Below, piece by piece: positions 36,241 to 46,007 of a stretch of DNA of 64,000 nt. Location of the stretch: contig JAGBDR010000005.1 in NCBI GenBank assembly GCA_017937385.1, positions 1-64,000 of the forward strand. The letters run 5' to 3'. The position numbers and the translations under genes were made by a program. Position 1 is the stretch's first letter. The number at the start of each line of letters is the position of its first letter. The notes beneath the pieces were generated by a model. The model did not search any database and was not told the origin of the DNA. It was given only the letters and a program-made list of their open reading frames with translations. This DNA comes from Parabacteroides sp. (lineage in GTDB: Bacteria > Bacteroidota > Bacteroidia > Bacteroidales > Tannerellaceae).

Positions 36241-37509
36241 TTATTTTACAACCGGTTCACCGACTTTTCCTGCAAAAAGAACGGTGTTTGTACTCACTTC
36301 CGTTATGAAAAATGCGAAAGGACGGTTGAAATCAACTTGTAAAGTAGGAAAGGCTAATCCTTCAGCAGAAGACTCTAACATTCCAACTCCCGTTACTGCA
36401 GCAGCTTCCGTTCCGCTTTCATCGACATGAATAACTGAGCGTTGTTTGATCCAAGCGATAAGCAAAGATACATCGGACATATTCGAAAAATCAGCCTTCT
36501 CTGTAAAAGCATCAGTCATTCCTAAAGCCTTCATGACATTATGTATCTCTTTATCTTCATAGTCGATATCAAATTTAGGCAATGTCAGCGTAACTGAATA
36601 TGTTTTTTTCTGTGCTTCCCATTCATTCCATTGCTCCAATGTCAGATTTTTCAACAAATCTTCAACGGGAACCGTTGGATCTGCTGGCAACAATAGTTGC
36701 ATATTAAATGCCTGGTTTCCGTATGGAAGTGAAACAATAATGACATCGTCGGTAGAAACACAATGCAGGTTTTCACCTTTTTTTGCCATCATCGGTGTTC
36801 TGAGTAATGTTCCATCCTTGCATACAAAATTTTGCATCCGGGTTTCAGATGGTTCAAAAGGTTTTGCCCATTTTCCTTTGAAATAGAGTGCATTCAGCAA
36901 TAAAACTTTCAAATCATCGATTTCACTTGATTCTACAAATTTAGGTATCATCCCTTTTGTCTTCTCATTGCACCATTTATTGATAGCATCCGCAGTCTTT
37001 TGATCGAAATCAACATCTGATTTCAGCAATGCATCATAATAAGTTTTGTTTGTCTGTTTGAAATCTGGCAGAAAATTCATCCCCTTTTTCATCCAAATAC
37101 TGTTGGCTTCAAGAAATACTGCCGTATTATCAACATCAGCCAAAGCTGTCCGCATGGTTTGCATATATTGATTGATATTATTGTTATCCATTTCTGCAAG
37201 ACCCAAAACTTCTTGTATTTGCCTGTATGTTTCGCCATTCGCCCCATTCAGTACCATACCCAATGCCCACGACAGGCTCAATGGAGATATTGCATAATTT
37301 TTAAGTTCCGGTTGCCCATTCTCCTTTTTCTGTGCAAATGCATGTATAAAATCGAACGAGAAATCCCGCACCTGTTCATTGACTAACCTTTCTTCGTTTG
37401 TCAGCTCAATATTTACACGCTTTTTGGGAACATTCGGTGAATCACCGTCATCCGAACATCCGATAAATAAAACGGCAAATAAAAGAAAAGAAAATAGTGT
37501 TGTTTTCAT
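36241..37509 (-). CDS. Serpin-family serine/cysteine protease inhibitor
   Basis: A protein of 422 residues with a lipoprotein-type signal (LLFAVLFIGC). The serpin fold is clear: NYAISPLSLSWALGMVLNGA, WCNEKTKGMIPKF, LLNALYFKGKWAKPFE and the C-terminal DFNRPFAFFI. The reactive-centre loop begins with the hinge GTEAAAVTG (about 366-374), whose small residues are those of an inhibitory serpin, and runs through MLESSAEGLAFPTLQ. Its ATG overlaps the stop of the C10 protease gene as ATGA, so inhibitor and protease are made together. The inhibitor probably protects the cell envelope from that protease or from host proteases. Confidence 0.92.
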   Translation of the reverse strand: MKTTLFSFLLFAVLFIGCSDDGDSPNVPKKRVNIELTNEERLVNEQVRDFSFDFIHAFAQKKENGQPELKNYAISPLSLSWALGMVLNGANGETYRQIQEVLGLAEMDNNNINQYMQTMRTALADVDNTAVFLEANSIWMKKGMNFLPDFKQTNKTYYDALLKSDVDFDQKTADAINKWCNEKTKGMIPKFVESSEIDDLKVLLLNALYFKGKWAKPFEPSETRMQNFVCKDGTLLRTPMMAKKGENLHCVSTDDVIIVSLPYGNQAFNMQLLLPADPTVPVEDLLKNLTLEQWNEWEAQKKTYSVTLTLPKFDIDYEDKEIHNVMKALGMTDAFTEKADFSNMSDVSLLIAWIKQRSVIHVDESGTEAAAVTGVGMLESSAEGLAFPTLQVDFNRPFAFFITEVSTNTVLFAGKVGEPVVK

Positions 37510-38936
37510 CGGCGTACATTTTTAATTATCATTTGATTTATAAAATCATGTTCTTCAGAAGGTAGTGGATTCCCTTCATTAATTACAGGATTTGAAGGTG
37601 TAAAGATGCCACTTTCAAAATATCCATCACCTTTACGATTCTCCCATCCCCAATTACAATGAACTAAATTCTGAACCGGATAAGTTTCGTTTATACACCT
37701 ATAACCGACTACACAATTTAAAGAATTGTTATAAACGACCCCTATTTGATGCGTCAATTTACTTCTTCTATAATATCCATCAATTATCCAAGCATGTCCT
37801 CCGGAATCAGATTGCCCTCGTGTATATACAAGCCTGTTATTATCCAAATCAGTATAGACATCATTCCAATTATAAGATGTATATCCACCTGTTTTGTAGT
37901 TAAAAATATTTTTAAGAGCATTATCAGCTTTACTAATGTTCGAATTGCTTCCTCCATCATTAACCAAACTTCCACATCCATAATCCATATCAACAGCATC
38001 GGCAACCCCTCTCAAAAAAGGAGCACATGTATACGTTGACATATTATTATAATCAACTGTATAAGAAACACCTTTTGCTGTAAAACTACTCGGGTATTGA
38101 TTATAAGCCAAAATATGAGCTACCGCTATTGCTACACATCCAACCAAAGCATGATTGCATCCAGGTTTCGCTGGGATTTCCAAATTATACGGGTAACTTT
38201 GATGCCAATGAATGCCATTGTATAATGGTCCTTTCTGTCCATTACAAATCCAATCACCTTCAGCAACATCATAAACATTTATAATCTTATTGCAGGTTGG
38301 ATCATTTATGTCATAACCTGTACCATCTACCACTGTCTCCAAAGAATCATATCTACAATCACCGAAAGCTTTTGTCCGGACAAGCAATGAAGATACATTC
38401 AAATACTGATTAAGACTATCAATCATCTGTTGATACTCTTCCATTTTTTGATTTACATAAACTGGAAGCGTATTTAACACATAAGCCAAACCGTCATGTA
38501 TTTCTCCTGGAGTGATATTCCCATTATCAGAATATCCTAATACAGTCGGAATACGTGTATCCTGCGAGATAATGGCAAATCCTCTGTCTTCTTTATAGTT
38601 CACAATATAAATGCAGTCAGAGTTTTCGTTTTCACTTTTTGTCCGAGGGACTTCATAAACAAAATGACTTAACGGTAATATCTCCTTGATTACTTTTTCT
38701 ATGCCTTTAGTTTGTTTGTTATTAAATGTAACAGGTATCGACATCGCAATGGATTTTATTGAATCCATAGAAATGAAATGAGAGAGAGAAGATGCATGCT
38801 GAAGGTCAGCTTTTGCATTCGTAACGGGAACAATCGTATCTTGTTCCAATTCGTTTTGGGAACAAGCAAACAATATTAACAAAAAAGTAATTGCCAATAA
38901 GTTTGAACAGTTTTTGAAACAAACGTTTTTCTCCAT
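37506..38936 (-). CDS. C10 (streptopain/SpeB-type) cysteine protease precursor, lipoprotein
   Basis: ATG at 38936 gives 476 residues; a longer frame starts at TTG and was rejected. Lipobox LILFAC (Cys25). Residues about 45-180 form a streptopain-type inhibitory propeptide (YIVNYKEDRGFAIISQDTRI, VLGYSDNG). The catalytic Cys267 is in LVGCVAIAVAHILAYN and His381 in SDSGGHAWIIDGYY; NWGW near the C-terminus is also typical. C10 enzymes of gut Bacteroidales are secreted virulence-type proteases, sometimes found beside inhibitor genes. Here the inhibitor is a serpin with a 4-base overlap. A -7 element (TATATTTG, minus strand, 38964-38971) lies just upstream. The gene is AT-rich compared with its neighbours. 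Confidence 0.93.
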   Translation of the reverse strand: MEKNVCFKNCSNLLAITFLLILFACSQNELEQDTIVPVTNAKADLQHASSLSHFISMDSIKSIAMSIPVTFNNKQTKGIEKVIKEILPLSHFVYEVPRTKSENENSDCIYIVNYKEDRGFAIISQDTRIPTVLGYSDNGNITPGEIHDGLAYVLNTLPVYVNQKMEEYQQMIDSLNQYLNVSSLLVRTKAFGDCRYDSLETVVDGTGYDINDPTCNKIINVYDVAEGDWICNGQKGPLYNGIHWHQSYPYNLEIPAKPGCNHALVGCVAIAVAHILAYNQYPSSFTAKGVSYTVDYNNMSTYTCAPFLRGVADAVDMDYGCGSLVNDGGSNSNISKADNALKNIFNYKTGGYTSYNWNDVYTDLDNNRLVYTRGQSDSGGHAWIIDGYYRRSKLTHQIGVVYNNSLNCVVGYRCINETYPVQNLVHCNWGWENRKGDGYFESGIFTPSNPVINEGNPLPSEEHDFINQMIIKNVRR

Positions 38937-39030
38937 ATTGATAAACTTATATTTGTGAGTTTCCAAATATAAACATTAAATGCCTCTTTCATAATAAATA
39001 AATGACATAAAAACTTCAATTATTGGCAAT

Positions 39031-39068
39031 AAAAAAGGCATGTCAGAAATATGATTCTGACACACCTT
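39031..39068 (-). terminator. Terminator of the TPR lipoprotein gene
   Basis: 39035-39048 (AAGGCATGTCAGAA) pairs with 39055-39068 with one mismatch, followed on the minus strand by TTTTTT. Confidence 0.75.
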
Positions 39069-39096
39069 CTTCGGATATTATGGAATAAGTTTGTTA

Positions 39097-40788
39097 TTAC
39101 TTAACCAATGCAGCAAATTCGCTGTTAGTTGCATATTTGGCAAATTCCAGGTCGATAGCAGCTTCTTTAGCCATAGCCTTGTCAGCAGCGATAGCGGCTT
39201 TCAGGTTGCTTACAACACCGTTAGCGTCGTTTGTACGAGCAGCCACGATTGCTTTCAGGTAAGAAGTTGTAGCGTCAGGTCTTGCAACTGCGTTCAAAGT
39301 CTGAGAAGCCTTGCTGTAATCCTTTGTCAGGATCTGAGCCAGAGCAGCGTTGTTAGACTTAACTGAACCGAAAGAGTTGGCAGCCTTTGCCCATTCACCT
39401 TGTTTCAGATAGAGAACACCTAAAGCTTCGCCCAGTTCTGCAACGCCTGATGCGCTACCGAACAACTGCTGAGCCTTAGCCTGATCACCCTTCGTCAATG
39501 CGATCAAACCTAAGTTCATGTTAGCTTCCGGATTAGCCTTTACAGAGTTCGACTTGTTGAACATCTGTTCAGCCTTAGCCAAATCGCCTGCACGGAATGC
39601 CATCATACCAATGTTGTTCCAAGTGCGGTAGCAGTTCGGATACAGTTCAGAAGCCTTTGTATAGATAGCCATCTTTTCAGAATCGTTGTTTGTCAGAGTT
39701 GCTGCATACAGGATTTCTTCAATGTTCAGTTCAGAAGGATTGCTCTTAGCCAATGCGCTGATTTCGTCGTCAGACTTACCGATGATTTCGATGTTGGCAG
39801 TCAAACGAGAACGACGCAGTTGCGGCAGGATTGTTTCAGCCAGGTCAGAGTAAACAGCAGAGATGTTCTTGATTTCTTTTTCTCTTGTTTCCGGATCCTG
39901 ATACATAGAAAGAACTCTCAAGACGAGGTCTTTGTCCTGCAGATTGGAAGCCTGTACCAATTCTTTGAAGCCTTCCCAGTCCTGAGCTGTGTAACGAGCG
40001 TCAACCGGAGCGTCAACCTTCATCTTCTTCAATTCTTTAGCCAGATATTTGCTGGTGTTGCCTTCACGTCTTTCAGCCAGGCCAGTGTTCAGTTTGACAC
40101 CACCATCAGGAGAAGCGTAAGCAGAGATTTCGATTGCTACGTTCTGGTTGGGAGCTTCGTCAGCATTCTTGACCAGTTCCTTCCATTCTTTGATTGCGTC
40201 AGAGTTCAACTCTTTAGCACGCAAGTTGGCTTGCTGGATAAGGAACATGATGTTTGCATCGTGAGCTTCTTTGATGATACGCTGGAATTTGTCTGCTGCG
40301 ATAGCTGCATTAGCAGTAGCTGCATCAGCCAATTCTGAAGTAGCGATTACACCTTCACCGATTTTTACATCCGGTAATTTGACTGTCTTGTTCTTGATTT
40401 TTGCGTCGAAAGTCAGATACAGTTCGGATTTTTTCATTTCCGGTTTGTAAGTGAAAGCAGACTTCATCGTTACGTTGGCACCTGCCTTCTGCGGGATCAC
40501 CTGATTGTTACCCTTTACTTTTTCACCCTGGTACGTGTAAGAGGTTCCCCAAGCTTCACCACCGGCATAACGAAGAACCGGAGTTACAGTCACAACTGCT
40601 TTTTTGTTGAACCATTTTGCAGGGAATGTGGCATTGATTGTCACAGGAACTTTGCCACCGATGGCCTCAAGCGGCTGCGGTTCAGCTTTGATGTACTCTT
40701 CGGCTAACGGTTTCAACTTGTTTGAACAAGAAGAAAAAGTCAGAATTGCTGCCAATACAAGGAAAGGCATTAAATACTTTTTGTTCAT
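39097..40788 (-). CDS. TPR-containing outer-membrane-type lipoprotein
   Basis: A protein of 563 residues with a lipoprotein signal (LAAILTFSSC). Residues about 30-150 form a beta domain. Residues about 210-270 contain AISAYASPDGG-like text (VAIEISAYASPDGGVKLN then LAERREGNTSKYLAKELKK), which resembles an OmpA-type peptidoglycan-binding fold. The C-terminal 230 residues are TPR repeats (PNCYRTWNNIGMMAFRAGDL, NPEANMNLGLIALTKGDQ). Codon choice is strongly biased to a few codons, suggesting a highly expressed envelope protein. The likely role is a scaffold linking outer membrane and cell wall. A -7 match (TAGTTTTG, minus strand, 40860-40867) lies 70 bases upstream. Confidence 0.8.
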   Translation of the reverse strand: MNKKYLMPFLVLAAILTFSSCSNKLKPLAEEYIKAEPQPLEAIGGKVPVTINATFPAKWFNKKAVVTVTPVLRYAGGEAWGTSYTYQGEKVKGNNQVIPQKAGANVTMKSAFTYKPEMKKSELYLTFDAKIKNKTVKLPDVKIGEGVIATSELADAATANAAIAADKFQRIIKEAHDANIMFLIQQANLRAKELNSDAIKEWKELVKNADEAPNQNVAIEISAYASPDGGVKLNTGLAERREGNTSKYLAKELKKMKVDAPVDARYTAQDWEGFKELVQASNLQDKDLVLRVLSMYQDPETREKEIKNISAVYSDLAETILPQLRRSRLTANIEIIGKSDDEISALAKSNPSELNIEEILYAATLTNNDSEKMAIYTKASELYPNCYRTWNNIGMMAFRAGDLAKAEQMFNKSNSVKANPEANMNLGLIALTKGDQAKAQQLFGSASGVAELGEALGVLYLKQGEWAKAANSFGSVKSNNAALAQILTKDYSKASQTLNAVARPDATTSYLKAIVAARTNDANGVVSNLKAAIAADKAMAKEAAIDLEFAKYATNSEFAALVK

Positions 40789-41030
40789 AATTTGATATAA
40801 GTTTAAAATGTTACTATGTTTATATATTCACTTTCAAATATCCTTTAGCCATCAAAGTGCAAAACTAAAGCATTTTTTTGTTATGAAGAGCAAACAAGAA
40901 ATAAAATCTTTCTAATTAATACTTATTAATGAAACTTGCCTCCATTTTTCTCTCTCTGATGCCAAAACAGATAGAAAATGAGATCAATGGATCAGGCTGG
41001 ATTTGAAGGACCTTTATTGTCAAATATTAA

Positions 41031-42683
41031 TCAAAACAGCGTCTTTTGTGTGTAAAGTTTGTTGTCATAAACAACCTTCACGATATACACACCGGCCGGA
41101 ATCGGGCCGATCGGCAAAGTGGCCTGTTGTCCGGTGATGGAATACGTGCACACCGGATTTCCGGTGAGTGATACCAAGGTGCATGAAGCCTGGCTGACAG
41201 GAGCGGCAAAATCAATGTGGATCGTATGCCGGTATTTGTCGACGGCCAGATGGATATCCGTAGTCGCGTGTATGCGTTCGTTGGCCGTCCCGCCTCCTTC
41301 GTTCGGATCCATTCCGGTGCAGACGGGAACAGCCAGTCCGACAGGATCGAGCCAGTATTTGAGCTGTCTGCTGCTGTCAGCCGGTTCGGACCAGCTTTTT
41401 TGGATGGAGAAAAAGAAGTCTTCGGTCGGATTGTTGCAACTGGAAGCGCCTCCGGTCAGTCCTCCGATAATCCGGTTGTCGCCATCGAAAAGGGGAGAAC
41501 CGGACGAACCTCCGGCTGTACAGCCCGCCGCCCAGCGGGCTACTCTCCAATGCGAGTTCTCCTTGAAGTTGGCTACGGATATTTTGTAGGTAGCCAGTTC
41601 TACGTTCCCTTCGACCAGGTTCAGCCGTTTGAGTGAGCCGCCCGGATGGTGGATGCACGCGTAAGGTGCTGTTCCCGCATCCTGCGCGTTCCAGCCAGCA
41701 TAATAGGCTTGATAGTCGGCTGGAGGAGTGTCCTGCAATTCCAGTAATGCCATGTCCGTCTGCTCGTTGACGGCCCGGAAATGAGCGGAAGCGACGGTCT
41801 GGTCGGTACGTCCGGGTTCAACCGGGCTGCATTGGGGGCTGTTGTAATTGAAATAGCAGACGATTTTGCCCGCCACCTCTTCATAATCCGGGTTTTGGAT
41901 CTGAAACTGGTCGTTCAGGCAGTGCGAGGCCGTAAGGAGATAAGGTTTCCCGTTGTTTGCCGTGTTGTTGACAAGTGTACCGGTACAGCCGACTTGCCCG
42001 TCGATGATCAGAAGGAGGACACTCCGTTCGATGTCGTCATAGCGTGTGGTCGTATCTTGGAAACAGGCTACGGCCGGCATACATTGGAACGCTGTGAAAT
42101 CGGGTTGCGGTTCCGAGATTCGGAGGTCCCGATAACCGTGGTTTACCTCGCCCACCGTGAGCTTGCCGGCGAAAGCCGCTTTCGCCGGTTCCTGGTATTC
42201 GATGATCAGTTTGTCGCCCTGGATCGGGGCTACGGGCAGAATGCCGCGTTCCGAATTGTTCAGATGGTTGAACGCGCCCAGCACTTCCGATTGGTCGCTG
42301 TTGTACAGGAATACGCGTGCACCTTCGGGCAGCCGGTATTGGCTGAACAGGATATTCAGGGAGCGTGCGCCTTGGGAGTATATCCCGAGCCGCCAAACCT
42401 TCGTCCCGTCGGGTAGGGTGAAACGGACTCCGGAGTTTTCCGGTGTGTAGTCCGTCATGAATTTATAGGCAAAGCGGAAGCTGTTCCGTAGCCCGGCCGC
42501 TTCGAGCGAGTCGAGCCGGAGTTGTTCTGCCAAGTCGAACGTTGGCATTTGAACAAACAACCCGTCTGTTTGGTTTTTAGTATGAAACAACGGCAGCGGA
42601 TCTCCCCCATGGCTGATTTGTGCTTGGGCAGAGACGCAGAAAAACAGGTAGACACTGATGTAAGCAATGAAGTCCTTTATCAT
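41031..42683 (-). CDS. Secreted S1-family protease, lysyl-endopeptidase-like, with type IX sorting domain
   Basis: ATG at 42683 gives 550 residues with a signal peptide (DFIAYISVYLFFCVSAQAQ); the longer open frame upstream has no signal and was rejected. The trypsin-fold triad is His254 (LLTASHCLND), Asp310 (NEQTDMALLEL) and Ser394 (TAGGSSGSPLFD), and the GCTGTLVNN and CIHHPGGSLKRL segments resemble lysyl endopeptidases. The last 75 residues (TLVSLTGNPV, PAGVYIVKVVYDNKLYTQK) look like a type A C-terminal sorting domain of the type IX secretion system. A propeptide of about 200 residues precedes the protease. The -7 element at 42692-42699 would leave almost no leader. Confidence 0.88.
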   Translation of the reverse strand: MIKDFIAYISVYLFFCVSAQAQISHGGDPLPLFHTKNQTDGLFVQMPTFDLAEQLRLDSLEAAGLRNSFRFAYKFMTDYTPENSGVRFTLPDGTKVWRLGIYSQGARSLNILFSQYRLPEGARVFLYNSDQSEVLGAFNHLNNSERGILPVAPIQGDKLIIEYQEPAKAAFAGKLTVGEVNHGYRDLRISEPQPDFTAFQCMPAVACFQDTTTRYDDIERSVLLLIIDGQVGCTGTLVNNTANNGKPYLLTASHCLNDQFQIQNPDYEEVAGKIVCYFNYNSPQCSPVEPGRTDQTVASAHFRAVNEQTDMALLELQDTPPADYQAYYAGWNAQDAGTAPYACIHHPGGSLKRLNLVEGNVELATYKISVANFKENSHWRVARWAAGCTAGGSSGSPLFDGDNRIIGGLTGGASSCNNPTEDFFFSIQKSWSEPADSSRQLKYWLDPVGLAVPVCTGMDPNEGGGTANERIHATTDIHLAVDKYRHTIHIDFAAPVSQASCTLVSLTGNPVCTYSITGQQATLPIGPIPAGVYIVKVVYDNKLYTQKTLF

Positions 42684-42862
42684 AATGGGGACAAATATAC
42701 GATTTTGAAGAAAGAATCCTTGCATTTCAAATTCATTTTCAAATTGTATTATACATTTGTCCTTTGTAAGGACTAAAGGAAAGCCTGCAACGATATGAAA
42801 CCGGAAGTTGACAATTGATAAATATAAATTATTTATGATAACCGATTTTAAATAGAAACAAT

Positions 42863-43705
42863 ATGATGAAGAATGTATTTTTACTTGCGGCACTGTCTTT
42901 GTGCCTGTTCCAGAGTTGTGACAATGATGACAACGAACCGGTTCCCGGTTATGTGAGTGTTGAGGCCAAAACCGCCTTTGAACAAAAATTCCCTTCAGCG
43001 AAAGATGCGGAGTGGAAAACTCGCCATGATTATTTGGTGGTGGAGTTCAAACAGGATAAAGTAGAGAAGGAGGCTTGGTTCGACAATAGCGGAGCTTGGT
43101 ATATGACGGAAACGGATATTCCTTTTGCCAAGTTGCCCGATGGGGTAAAAACCGCTTTCCAGCAGGGGAAATATTCGACCTGGAAGGTGGAAGATGTGGA
43201 TATGATCGAACGTTGGGAGGCCGAGACTGTCTATGTGCTCGAAGTGGAACAGGGCGATAGCGAGGTGGATCTTTACTACTCTCCGGACGGTATCTTGGTG
43301 AAAACTGTTCTCGATACGGAGGGCAGCGACGGTTATGAAGATTTCATCCCATCCCAGCCATCCTCTGCCGTAGAGGCTTATCTCAAAGAAAATTATCCTG
43401 CTGCCCGTATTTTGGACATCGACCAGGAAAAGGGAATGACGGAAGTGGAACTATTGGACGGAACGGTTTATCGTGAGCTCTTGTTCGACAATGCAGGTGC
43501 TTGGACACAGACCAAAACGGAACTCCATGTCGCCGAACTGCCGGATGCCGTAATGACGGCGATCAAATCTTCGCCATACGCGGCCTATACTATTGACGAG
43601 GCTGATTTCATCCAGACTCCGGCCGGCGAATGGTATCTTGTTGAACTGGAATCCGGCAAGCAGGAGGTGGAACTTCGTATCGACGAGACCGGAAAGATCT
43701 TGTAG
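42863..43705 (+). CDS. PepSY-like (PF11396) lipoprotein
   Basis: A protein of 280 residues with a lipoprotein signal (LAALSLCLFQSC). It contains two copies of the PepSY-like domain: about 35-150 (AKTAFEQKFPSAKDAEWK, DYLVVEF, AWFDNSGAWYMTETDI) and about 160-280 (VEAYLKENYPAARILDID, LLFDNAGAWTQTKTEL). Such small acidic repeats occur in periplasmic Bacteroidetes proteins of unknown role; inhibition of proteases or ligand binding has been proposed for relatives. It is divergent from the S1 protease, so an inhibitory link is conceivable but unproven. Confidence 0.85.
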   Translation: MMKNVFLLAALSLCLFQSCDNDDNEPVPGYVSVEAKTAFEQKFPSAKDAEWKTRHDYLVVEFKQDKVEKEAWFDNSGAWYMTETDIPFAKLPDGVKTAFQQGKYSTWKVEDVDMIERWEAETVYVLEVEQGDSEVDLYYSPDGILVKTVLDTEGSDGYEDFIPSQPSSAVEAYLKENYPAARILDIDQEKGMTEVELLDGTVYRELLFDNAGAWTQTKTELHVAELPDAVMTAIKSSPYAAYTIDEADFIQTPAGEWYLVELESGKQEVELRIDETGKIL

Positions 43706-43744
43706 GAACCGGTAAACAAATATGGTAACGCAAACTCCCCATCG

Positions 43745-43819
43745 ACGTGGAAAATTTTTCCCATGCCGGTGAGAATTTTTTCCCACGGGCATGGAATAAA
43801 TTTTCCATGGCGGTGGAAG
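43745..43819. repeat. Cluster of imperfect palindromes with CCATGCC cores
   Basis: TTCCCATGCC (43758-43767) faces GGGCATGGAA (43787-43796), and TTTTCCATGGCGGTGGAA follows at about 43801-43818. The words match the palindrome at 319-358 and those near 55.78 kb, pointing to a shared dispersed element. No ORF is supported in 43706-43994. Confidence 0.5.
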
Positions 43820-43904
43820 TCCATTGATAACGGGAGATTTTATGAGAGAAGGGCCGGGCGAGTATAAAATTTTATGGTGGTAGCCTTGTTTAAAAAGGTA
43901 AACA

Positions 43905-43937
43905 ATTGTTGAATCTCATGTTTTTTAATTAAGTTTG
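43905..43937 (+). promoter_or_regulatory. Fumarase promoter
   Basis: ATTG (43905-43908), 21 bases, TAAGTTTG (43930-43937): 3 of 4 and 8 of 8 matches to the consensus. Start near 43944, giving a leader of about 50 bases. Confidence 0.55.
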
Positions 43938-43994
43938 CCCTCTGTATCAAGGATACGATTCTAAACCATTATTATAAATTAAAATATAAACGCT

Positions 43995-45635
43995 ATGGCA
44001 ACAACTCCTTTCAAGTATCAGGCTCCGTTTCCATTGGGTCCGGATACAACAGAGTATTATTTGCTTACAAAAGATTATGTTTCGGTTTCCGAGTTCGAAG
44101 GGACTCCGGTTCTGAAAGTAGCGAAAGAAGGTCTTACGGCAATGGCTAATGCCGCTTTCCGTGATGTTTCCTTTATGCTTCGCCGTTCGCACAATGAGCA
44201 GGTGGCCAAGATCCTGAGCGATCCGGAAGCAAGTGACAATGACAAATATGTAGCGTTGACTTTCCTGCGTAATGCAGAAGTTGCCGCTAAGGGTGTACTT
44301 CCTTTCTGCCAAGATACCGGTACGGCTATTATCCACGGCGAAAAGGGACAACAGGTATGGACGGGTTACTGCGACGAAGAGGCGCTTTCTTTGGGAGTTT
44401 ATAAGACGTATACGGAAGAAAACCTGCGTTATTCGCAGAACGCTCCACTGACGATGTACGACGAGGTGAACACCAAGTGTAACCTGCCGGCCCAGATCGA
44501 CATCGAAGCGACGGAAGGTATGGAATATAAATTCCTGTGCGTGACGAAAGGGGGCGGTTCCGCTAACAAGACTTACCTGTATCAGGAAACGAAAGCGATC
44601 TTGAACCCGGGCACATTGGTGCCGTTCATCCTTGAAAAGATCAAGACTTTGGGTACGGCTGCCTGTCCTCCTTATCATATCGCAGTGGTGATCGGCGGTA
44701 CTTCGGCTGAAAAGAACCTGTTGACGGTGAAATTGGCCTCTACGCATTATTATGACGAATTGCCTACGACCGGCAACGAGTATGGCCGTGCATTCCGGGA
44801 TATCGAACTGGAGAAAGAGGTGCTGGCCGAAGTCCACAAGATCGGTTTGGGTGCACAATTCGGCGGCAAGTATCTGGCACACGATATCCGTATCATCCGC
44901 CTGCCGCGCCACGGTGCTTCCTGTCCGGTCGGTCTGGGAGTCAGTTGTTCGGCAGACCGTAACGTGAAATGTAAGATCAACAAAGACGGTATCTGGATCG
45001 AAAAGCTGGACTGCCATCCGGGCGAACTGATCCCGGCTGAATTGCGCCAGGCAGGTGAAGGCGATGCGGTCAAGATCGATTTGAACCAGCCGATGTCTGA
45101 AATCCTGAAGGTGTTGGACAAATATCCGGTTGCAACACGTTTGTCTCTGAACGGTACGATCATCGTAGGTCGTGACATTGCCCATGCCAAGTTGAAAGAA
45201 CGTTTGGACCGTGGCGAAGAGCTGCCTCAGTATATCAAAGACCATCCGATCTATTATGCGGGTCCGGCCAAGACTCCGGCAGGTATGGCTTGCGGCTCTA
45301 TGGGTCCGACGACAGCCGGTCGTATGGACCCGTATGTCGATTTGTTCCAGAGCCACGGCGGTAGCATGATCATGTTGGCAAAAGGTAACCGTAGCCAGCA
45401 AGTAACGGATGCTTGCCTGAAATATGGTGGCTTCTATTTAGGAAGTATCGGTGGCCCGGCTGCAATCCTGGCACAAAACAATATCAAGAGCATCGAGTGT
45501 GTGGAATATCCCGAATTGGGCATGGAAGCCATCTGGAAGATCGAAGTAGAAGACTTCCCCGCATTCATCCTGGTAGACAACAAGGGCAACGATTTCTTCA
45601 AACAGATCAAACCGCGTTGCACTTGCGGAAAGTAA
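43995..45635 (+). CDS. Class I fumarate hydratase (iron-sulphur type)
   Basis: A cytoplasmic enzyme of 546 residues interconverting fumarate and malate through a 4Fe-4S cluster. N-terminal and C-terminal FumA-type domains are fused in one chain, as in E. coli FumA/FumB. Visible motifs: FCQDTGTA (cluster Cys), [23 protein letters not shown] (second Cys), TTAGRMDPY and [12 protein letters not shown]. In Bacteroidales this enzyme works in the reductive branch leading to succinate and propionate. Codon use is biased, as expected for a highly expressed central-metabolism gene. A terminator follows at 45663-45699. Confidence 0.96.
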   Translation: MATTPFKYQAPFPLGPDTTEYYLLTKDYVSVSEFEGTPVLKVAKEGLTAMANAAFRDVSFMLRRSHNEQVAKILSDPEASDNDKYVALTFLRNAEVAAKGVLPFCQDTGTAIIHGEKGQQVWTGYCDEEALSLGVYKTYTEENLRYSQNAPLTMYDEVNTKCNLPAQIDIEATEGMEYKFLCVTKGGGSANKTYLYQETKAILNPGTLVPFILEKIKTLGTAACPPYHIAVVIGGTSAEKNLLTVKLASTHYYDELPTTGNEYGRAFRDIELEKEVLAEVHKIGLGAQFGGKYLAHDIRIIRLPRHGASCPVGLGVSCSADRNVKCKINKDGIWIEKLDCHPGELIPAELRQAGEGDAVKIDLNQPMSEILKVLDKYPVATRLSLNGTIIVGRDIAHAKLKERLDRGEELPQYIKDHPIYYAGPAKTPAGMACGSMGPTTAGRMDPYVDLFQSHGGSMIMLAKGNRSQQVTDACLKYGGFYLGSIGGPAAILAQNNIKSIECVEYPELGMEAIWKIEVEDFPAFILVDNKGNDFFKQIKPRCTCGK

Positions 45636-45662
45636 TCTGATCCATACATTATATATATAATT

Positions 45663-45699
45663 AAAGAGGGGAAGTGGTAGAATCCATTTCCTCTTTTTT
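45663..45699 (+). terminator. Terminator after fumarase
   Basis: AAAGAGGGGAAGTGG (45663-45677) pairs with CCATTTCCTCTTT (from 45683) with two wobble or mismatch positions, followed by a T-run. Reading the other way it could also serve the small ORF at 45722-45841. Confidence 0.7.
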
Positions 45700-45721
45700 G
45701 TTCTTTTGTCTGCTTTTCCTA

Positions 45722-45841
45722 CTATTTGTCCCATACAACGAACTGTTGCAGCCGGTCTACTCGTTGAACATCGTAAACGAAGTGTTCGAACCGGGATTGC
45801 CCGGCCATTACCATCACTACGCGCTCGTTCATGTCGAGCAT
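45722..45841 (-). CDS. Possible small ORF, 39 residues
   Basis: ATG at 45841 to TAG at 45722; product MLDMNERVVMVMAGQSRFEH and onward, ending DRLQQFVVWDK. The segment is distinctly more GC-rich than its AT-rich surroundings and reads like normal protein, which suggests coding sequence or a remnant of it. There is no recognisable promoter or ribosome site, and no family is recognised. Confidence 0.3.
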   Translation of the reverse strand: MLDMNERVVMVMAGQSRFEHFVYDVQRVDRLQQFVVWDK

Positions 45842-46007
45842 TCGTCAAAAATCATGTTTCTTAAAAAATATTACCCGCAAGGGAAATTTGAATTATATGG
45901 GGTAGAAAATCGATTTTTATGGGGGAGTAGTTTCGATTTGGACCAATGGCTTTTTTAGGAAAATGGACAATAAGGGAGAGGAGGAGGTTGAAAACTACGT
46001 TTGTTAC

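Noticed and set aside
42684..42893. N-terminal extension of the S1 protease to 620 residues
   Set aside because: It would bury the signal peptide 70 residues inside and read through the promoter region.
45674..45958. Plus-strand 94-codon ORF after fumarase
   Set aside because: It starts inside the terminator hairpin and its composition is that of the opposite strand of a better small ORF.
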